Positions 58,201 to 64,000 of a DNA stretch of 64,000 nt are shown here, piece by piece (position 1 is the first letter of the stretch; each line of letters begins with the position of its first letter). The stretch is taken from contig CAJNDT010006139.1 of NCBI GenBank assembly GCA_905221615.1, forward strand, positions 62,001 to 126,000, given 5' to 3'. The notes beneath the pieces were generated by a model. That model was not told where the DNA came from, did not search any database, and saw only the letters and a list, made by a program, of their open reading frames with translations. A program made the position numbers and the translations under genes. Source of the stretch: Symbiodinium sp. CCMP2592 (Eukaryota > Sar > Dinophyceae > Suessiales > Symbiodiniaceae).

Positions 58201-61200
58201 ATGACCCTGATGCTTTCCACATTGTCGAGGAAGGGTCCGAGTCCGAGCTTGCACCAGGTGAAGAGGGTGAAGAAGAGTTCACCTTCTTCCTGCTCAGGAT
58301 TGATTATATTCCAGAGATTGTGACCCTGATGCTTGTGGCACCCGTCACAGTTCAGGATGCGCTGGCGCTCATACCTGCAGTACGGGATCCTGTCAGTTCT
58401 CGGCTCTTCCCATTGCTTGTGAACGTGGACCCCCAACCCTCTCAGGAGTCAGGGCTTCTGCTGTCGCTCCCTGGCTGGGCTGGCACCGAGATCGCTGTCT
58501 GCTGTGATTTAACTAGTTATGACGGCCGCATTTTTGCTGCCTCGGCACCTGCCTCCGCTTCGCGGGAGGCTCTTCTAAGCATCTGCGAGTTGCCGTCTGA
58601 TGCGGCCGTTGATGTATATGTTGGTGCCCAGGGTTTCCCTCTTCAAGGTGAGACTGTGCCTCTGTATCTGGGCGCCTACATCTCAGTGATCCGCCGCTTT
58701 TCATTGCCAGGCCCACTCTTCGCCCTGCATGCCGTGTTACAGGACTCCTCAACGTGGGATGCGGAGCCGCCGCTTCCGATTGGCCCTGCCGGTGGAGGTT
58801 TCTGTGCGGTTGGCGAACAGGGGCACCGTCGCATACCGGCTGCTGCTGATTCCATCTTTGTTGACGGAGGTATCCTCGCAGAGGCATTTTCTATTCCTCT
58901 CACCGAGCTCACTGTCCAACCAGCCATTCCGGTTTTAGGGGACGTTGCCTTGCGTGGTATATACTGTCGCAATGTGTGCGCGGTTGCTACAGCGCGGGAT
59001 CCACGCACTCTCCTGCCGGCGCCTGACCTTCTTGCAACGGTCGTAGACTGCCGAGCCTTGCTTCAGGGTTGGCTTCTTTTGACCTCAGTGGACGGTCGTA
59101 CCAGTCGTGCGGACCTGGAGACTGTGCTTGCGACATTTGCTCCGGTCGGATGGTCCCTTCATCTTGAAGGACTGGTTGATCAAGATGAGGATTGTCATTT
59201 TGTGGCGGGCCGACCCGTGTATGCATCCTTCGTGCCTACCCCAATGGATGAACGGGCTATTGAAGGGACTGAGCCTGGAGATAGTGAAACCCTCTCCGAC
59301 GACGAAATGGCGGTTGATGACGCCCCCGAGGCCCATCCTGCAGATTCCCCTCCTGGACCGGCCGAGCCCGGGTCTTCCCTCCTCAGGGACAATCGCCATC
59401 GCAGCCGCTCCCCGCGGGGTCCCAACATGCGCAGTGACCCTCCGTTTCTAACCAGTTTCCTAATCCTGGCTCAGGAATATGCCCCTGAGGTTGTAAGCCT
59501 AGATTTGGAACCCTGGACAACCACTAATGAGGTTCTGCGTAAGGTACGGGAAGGACGTGCTCCCCATGCCCAACGCAGATTCCCCAAGCTTTGTCCCGTT
59601 GAACCACAGACTCTAGAAAGCTATGCAGTCCTGCTTGCCAGCCCCCTATGGTCCACCCACGTCAGTATTGTGCTCGACTGCACTCGCGTCGGTGGCGGCA
59701 TCTTTTGTTGGATAGCCTCCCCAGCCCTGGATCGTGAATCGATCGTCGCCATATCCGGGGTGCCGAGCACCGAGCAGTTCGATGTATTCGTCCCCAATGT
59801 TGACGCTCCGTTGCAGCCGCGACAGGAGTGCCGCCTCGCCAATGGCAGCTGCATTACCCTTTTGCCTACCCCTGGACCAGGTTTTAGGCCCATGTCGTTT
59901 GAGGCCAGGCTTGCCTCCTGTCCGCGGGGTTCTGACGATACCTTGCTAGTTGTGGCGGGCGATTGGGTGCATGTCATCACTGATGCAGGACCGGAGACCT
60001 TCCAGCATCCCGCTAATCGAAGGCGCTCTTTGGGAGATGCGATTGCACGCTTTCTTCGGCTACAGCCCAGTTCTTTCTGTGTACAACCGGCCTTTCCGCG
60101 AGTGCAGGACTTTTCGGACTCTGGTCGCCTGGCCCACGAGGTTTTAGCGGTCACGCAGCAACATTTGAGGAGCCCCGTGACCCGGGAGGATGGCTGCCTG
60201 TATTTCTTGGATCTGCGCCCGTTGCTTTGCGGCGTCACTTGGGCTTTTACGTCGGATCGCACTGTTTCCCGGTCTCTCCTTCTTGCGCAATGCGCCCGCG
60301 CCTTGCCTGCCGGCTATCGCCCCACTGTCCGAGGGGGACGTATGATCCCTGATGACACTACTATGCTAGAGGTGCACCCAGGCGAAGTCCTGACCGTCGA
60401 GGCTTTCCAGGCAGCGGAGCCCCTCCCTGTCGGAGACAGTTCTGCATCTCAACCTAGCGCTCAGGAGGCGCCCAATGAGCCTCTCCCCTCCACAGGGACG
60501 GGCTCCGCCTCCTCCTGCCCGCCTCATACCAGAGGCCATACAACTGCCGTTTATGATACCCATAGGCAGGGTCGTGCTATGTTCATCTTAGGTAAGCTTC
60601 GTCCTGCCGCAGCTACGGCCCCCATGGGCCCACATACGCTGTATCCCAAGGTAATTACCAGGCTACATCTGCATGGCGATCGAGTTATCATGTGGCTAGC
60701 TGCTACGCGACATCACGCTCTTCAGGAGAGCAAGCGGCTGGTTACCTCTGTACTCTCGTCACAGTGCCCTGTTCTGTACACAGGGGACAGTTCGAAGGAC
60801 GTTGCATTTCCTATGGCCCCCTGCTGCAATGGAGATGACAGGAAGCTTGGGCTTGATCCTGATGACTCTAGCCCTGCTTTGGCTGGGCGGTTCCCCATCA
60901 CCGGTACCTTCGCCGTGCCGTCCCTGCTGAGTGGCCCTAGCGCTTCGTGTCTCTGTCCCTTGAGCCTACTCTATGTAGGGGATCAGGTTTCACGAGTACA
61001 GGGTTCCTTGACCTTTTCTGGCGGTGTCTTCGCTGTCCATGCCGCGACCACTGCTAGTTCTGTGCCCGAGCTGACGGCGGTTTTCTCCTCTTCGCAGCTT
61101 GCGCAAGCCTTCCTTGAAAGGGTTACTGCTCGGCTGAGTATACGGCCCTCTGGCTATGTTGGTGCCTACATTGTATGCAAGTGGCTGGTCGAGCCCACCT

Positions 61201-64000
61201 CTTCCTCACAAAGCTCGCGCCTGGCCCTTGCATCTCTCCGCCGTGTTGCTCCACAGCTTGGACAGCACTGGCGCTATCTCCCTGCTGAGGATGCTGAATT
61301 CCTCTCTGAGATAGATGCCTCCGAGGACTCCAGCGAAGACGAAGCACCCGTCCTCCGCACTGCACATTTTGGGATCCTAGTAGGGGGCTATACGGTTGAG
61401 CACGTTAGCATCGAGGTGTACTTTCCTGCAGTTCTGGCTGAGGTGCTGCCCCTGGTGCGCCACGCGCGGGCGGCACCCGCCTCCGAAGACTTCCCGTGTC
61501 TCGTTGCAGCAGACCCCCAACCATGTTCGGGGGTTGGGGTCCTGTTAGGCCTAGCGCAATGGCAACGTTCCCAGAACGCGGTCTGTCTCAACTTACTGCC
61601 ATTTGATGGCAGGCTCTTCTCGGCCTTTGCCCCCGACTATATCTCTCGCCAAGAGATCCTCGCATTAGCCGACGTGCTGCCGGGTTTAGGGGTTAATGTC
61701 TTTGTAGGCAGTGACCTCTTGCCTCTGGATGACGGTGTATACTGCCAAACCCGCACGGGCCTTACCATCACTATTACACCGCCTGACGAACCACTCCCAA
61801 CGCCTTTCTCCTTGCCGTATCTTTTACGGTCTAGATTTGCATGGAGTGACACGGACACTCTCCCCGGACAACCGGCAGCTGACTCATACTGTCTTGTCAC
61901 GGAGGGGGAGACTGTCCTCTTTATATCCGACCCAAGAACACCAACAGAATACCGGCGACAAATTGCCAACTGCCTTGGCATACCTTTCTCTACCCTACAC
62001 CTCACCCCTGCGTCGCCTAGAGTACATAATGCTGCCGTGGAAGGTCTAGCTTGCCGCACTGTTCTAGCGGTGTGTGACGCACCTGCCTTACAGGGCGGCC
62101 TCTGTCATTGCGTGCTCTTGGATCAACGGGCCTTGGCTCTAGGCTGGCGGAATATATTGGCTTTTCGAGGCCACGTTTTCTGCCCTGCTCTCCTTGCAGA
62201 GCTTAGGGACCTAGCTCCAGGCGGATATGCCCCTTACTTGGAAGGGGTTCCAGCAGCGCGCAGCCATATTGCTGTTGCTGAAGGTCAGGTTCTCGTAGCT
62301 CGGCTCATGCCTATCGCTGACTCTGCGCCACCGCATGGTGCAACTTTCTCTGCCCCATCTGATGGCGTTGTCCAGCTTCCCCTGGATGATGCCCCTGGCC
62401 ACACTGCTACGGCCACTGAGGCATCCAGCGCATTACGATCGGGTACCCAATCTGCCAGCGCCTCCTTCTCTTCGCCGGCTAATGCTGCCCGAGCTAGTGG
62501 CCCTCCTTCATCGGCTGACCCCTCTGCGCCCGTGGTCGCAGATATGACGCCTGCTTTCCGCAACCTCTCTTTTGTGATACTGGTGCCTGACTATTCCCCT
62601 GAGTTAGTGTCAGTCCGTACGGTCATGCCGGCCACCTTGCACGCCACTTTGGCCCTGGTCTCTGCTGGCAGACTGCCTTTGCGAAGACTACGGTTTCCAA
62701 GGCTGCTGCCTACCCTTTTTCAAACCATCCCAGGTATGGCAACCTTGATCGCCGTCCCTCCCTGGGCACACAGCAATGTTACCATTGCCATCGACTGCCG
62801 AATGTTTCACGGCAGTTTCTTCGCGGCTTATGTGCCTGCCTCTACTGCAGTTGCGGCCCTTTTGCGTCTTGCTAGGGTGCCAACTGAGGCTGACCCTCTG
62901 GTCTTCGTGGGGGATGTGCCTTGGCCAGCGAATAACGCGGGGTTTGCTAACCTTTCTGAAGGCGACATGGTCCAGATTCTCCCGCGTAACCACGCGCCAT
63001 TGGCTGTCACTACTCTGGAATCCATGCTGCAAGACGCTGACTGTTGGCATGCTCCCCCTGGCTTGCCGGAGGCGTTCACTGAGCATGTTTGGGTCGTCAA
63101 CGCCAATTCTAGCTTTCTTCATGAGGTGCGCCCAGGAAGATGGGATTTTCTCCGTGTTGACATTGCGGCCCTTCTAGAGACTCCTGCAGCTACACTGCGA
63201 TTCCGTGTGGCGGCACCAAGTCTTGACAGTCTATCGCGGCACGGGTTTGATGTCTGTGCTGTTATTTCGGCAGACTATGAGACCATCGACGCTGCGGGAT
63301 CTCGTCCCGAAATTTGCTTCTTAGACATGCGGCCAATCCTCCTCGGCGTCTCCTGTTTCCCTATCAGTGGTGACTGGCTGGACGAGGATCTCTTGATAGG
63401 CCGCTTTTTGCCTCGGTGCCCGGAAGGCTATCGGGTAGCACTTTCCACTGGCGACCATCCTCCCACCCTCCCGAGGGCGGGTATCCGCATTGTTGAAGGT
63501 TTGGTTGTTACTGTGGATTTTGTGCCTCGCAACGTCCAAGCCACTGACTGGATTGTGCTCAGCTCTGCGGATCCCGGTTCCCCGGCACCTTCTACCGGGT
63601 CCCATGGCTCGCCTTCTGATGCAGACCAGTTGGACCGGGACCGCCCTCATAGGTCTGGGCAGGATGCCGGCACCGGTGGCTCCGGAAGTGCTGGAGCGGG
63701 CGTGCACCATCGGGCCTTACCCCCCATAGCGGCTTCTCGGCTGAGGGCATTCCTTAGCCCCGTTTTTCTTGCGCAGCACCCTAGCCTTCCCTTGCACCGC
63801 ATCGACGGGACAAATAAGCGCGTCTTCTCCCTCTGTGGAGGTACTCCTGGCTTTCCGGCATACAAAGGGGGTTTGCGCAGGATTGCCCTCGCCTGCCTAG
63901 CCTGTTTGTGGACGCCTGACCTGGTTCATGTATGCTTGGGGATTGCCGCTAAGCTTACTGCCCTGATAGGCGTCTGCTTCCTTGCAGGTTTTCTCTGCCT
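55260..64000 (+). CDS. Giant ORF2, partial, six repeated modules
   Basis: Codons starting at multiples of three are open from 54186 to the window end without a stop (about 3,270 codons); I checked every line. The part after ORF1 is over 2,900 codons. Order: Cys/Trp-rich region with hydrophobic, membrane-like segments near 55860 (FVCALGFLCAGIYCA), 56040 (FYAVLALFLFGC), 56160 (IALSCLVILWA) and 56400; then six divergent copies of a roughly 390-residue unit from about 56.76 to 63.53 kb, joined by acidic or Ser/Pro-rich linkers with RSRSP-type motifs; then another hydrophobic block from 63870 (LRRIALACLACLW). The first in-frame ATG after ORF1 is at 56925, so expression needs a -1 frameshift, splicing or re-initiation. 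It is probably the N-terminal part of a retroelement polyprotein whose nuclease and reverse transcriptase lie beyond 64 kb (inference). No catalytic motif is seen. Confidence 0.8.
56760..57740 (+). other. ORF2 repeat unit 1
   Basis: First half with HFVPLRLAVLCEPGQGLEHV and AVLVDLSSVGGHYFACLLPE; second half with FFVLCDFRGLGFGVRVAY and ending VIRVVP. The most diverged full copy. Confidence 0.65.
58280..59245 (+). other. ORF2 repeat unit 2
   Basis: FTFFLLRIDYIPEIVTLMLV, then AVCCDLTSYDGRIFAASAP and VDVYVGAQGFPL; second half TVVDCRALLQGWLLLTSVDG and ending VYASFVP. Preceded by an acidic linker. Confidence 0.8.
59445..60405 (+). other. ORF2 repeat unit 3
   Basis: FLILAQEYAPEVVSLDL, then VSIVLDCTRVGGGIFCWIAS and FDVFVPNVDAPL; second half YFLDLRPLLCGVTWAFTSD. 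Preceded by a linker with RHRSRSPRGP. Confidence 0.8.
60580..61210 (+). other. ORF2 repeat unit 4, shortened
   Basis: FILGKLRPAAATAPM opening, then a diverged core (RVIMWLAATRHHALQES) and a second half around SGGVFAVHAATTASSVPELT. Shorter and weaker than the others. Confidence 0.45.
61355..62320 (+). other. ORF2 repeat unit 5
   Basis: AHFGILVGGYTVEHVSIEVY, then AVCLNLLPFDGRLFSAFAPD and VNVFVGSDLLPL; second half CVLLDQRALALGWRNILAFR and GYAPYLEGVP. Confidence 0.8.
62555..63530 (+). other. ORF2 repeat unit 6
   Basis: LSFVILVPDYSPELVSVRTV, then VTIAIDCRMFHGSFFAAYVP and PLVFVGDVPWP; second half CFLDMRPILLGVSCFPISGD and VVTVDFVP. Unit spacing to unit 5 is 1.2 kb. Confidence 0.8.

Noticed and set aside
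55590..58440. Minus-strand ORFs of 100-150 codons opposite ORF2
   Set aside because: Shadows of a GC-rich coding strand; no motif and no consistent frame.

Overview
The window looks like nuclear DNA of a dinoflagellate, most likely a Symbiodiniaceae-type alga. This is inferred from three things: pervasive Arabidopsis-type telomere-like repeat (TTTAGGG/CCCTAAA and degenerate forms) over most of 1-54 kb; genes split into tiny exons with GT/GC/GA-AG introns whose two ends carry the same short direct repeat; and giant retroelement-like ORFs. No bacterial operon structure, rRNA or convincing tRNA is present.

Layout. (1) 0.6-10.04 kb, minus strand: a Clp/Hsp100 AAA+ ATPase gene recovered exon by exon. 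Eight micro-exons of about 39-67 nt lie in 0.35-2 kb introns filled with telomere-like repeat and small foldback elements; together they give the pre-NBD1 linker, Walker A, the YRGEFEKR pore-side motif and Walker B. (2) 10-24 kb: degenerate telomere-like repeat, foldback elements, GA-rich low complexity and scattered coding-like islands, mostly minus strand. (3) 24.4-26.7 kb and 32.3-34.4 kb: two unlike tandem arrays sharing a GGGGACGCGTCTGTCCCC hairpin core, on either side of (4) 26.9-31.5 kb, minus strand: a Helitron with an HUH Rep protein preceded by an ASCH domain and a Pif1-type helicase, split by one frame change. (5) 34.4-44.8 kb: telomere-like repeat, minisatellites, foldback elements and probable micro-exons, one of them between two copies of the same element. 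(6) 45.0-53.0 kb, minus strand: a multi-exon gene with at least nine copies of a roughly 60-75-residue motif (GDRFxQIGNFRLGDxDxxHFSISH-like), of unknown function. One of its introns (114 nt) is almost exactly one terminal-inverted-repeat element. (7) about 53-54.2 kb: a divergent strand switch. (8) 54.25-64 kb, plus strand: a coiled-coil ORF1 followed in the -1 frame by an ORF with no stop up to the window end (over 2,900 codons after ORF1). It holds six divergent copies of a roughly 390-residue two-part module. It looks like the 5' part of a giant LINE-like element, but no endonuclease or reverse transcriptase is visible here.

The unifying theme is that small inverted-repeat elements (at least seven families) sit at exon borders. 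One family in particular (arms CCAGAGACTCCAATATCCC) repeatedly abuts coding-like micro-exons, which suggests introner-like behaviour.
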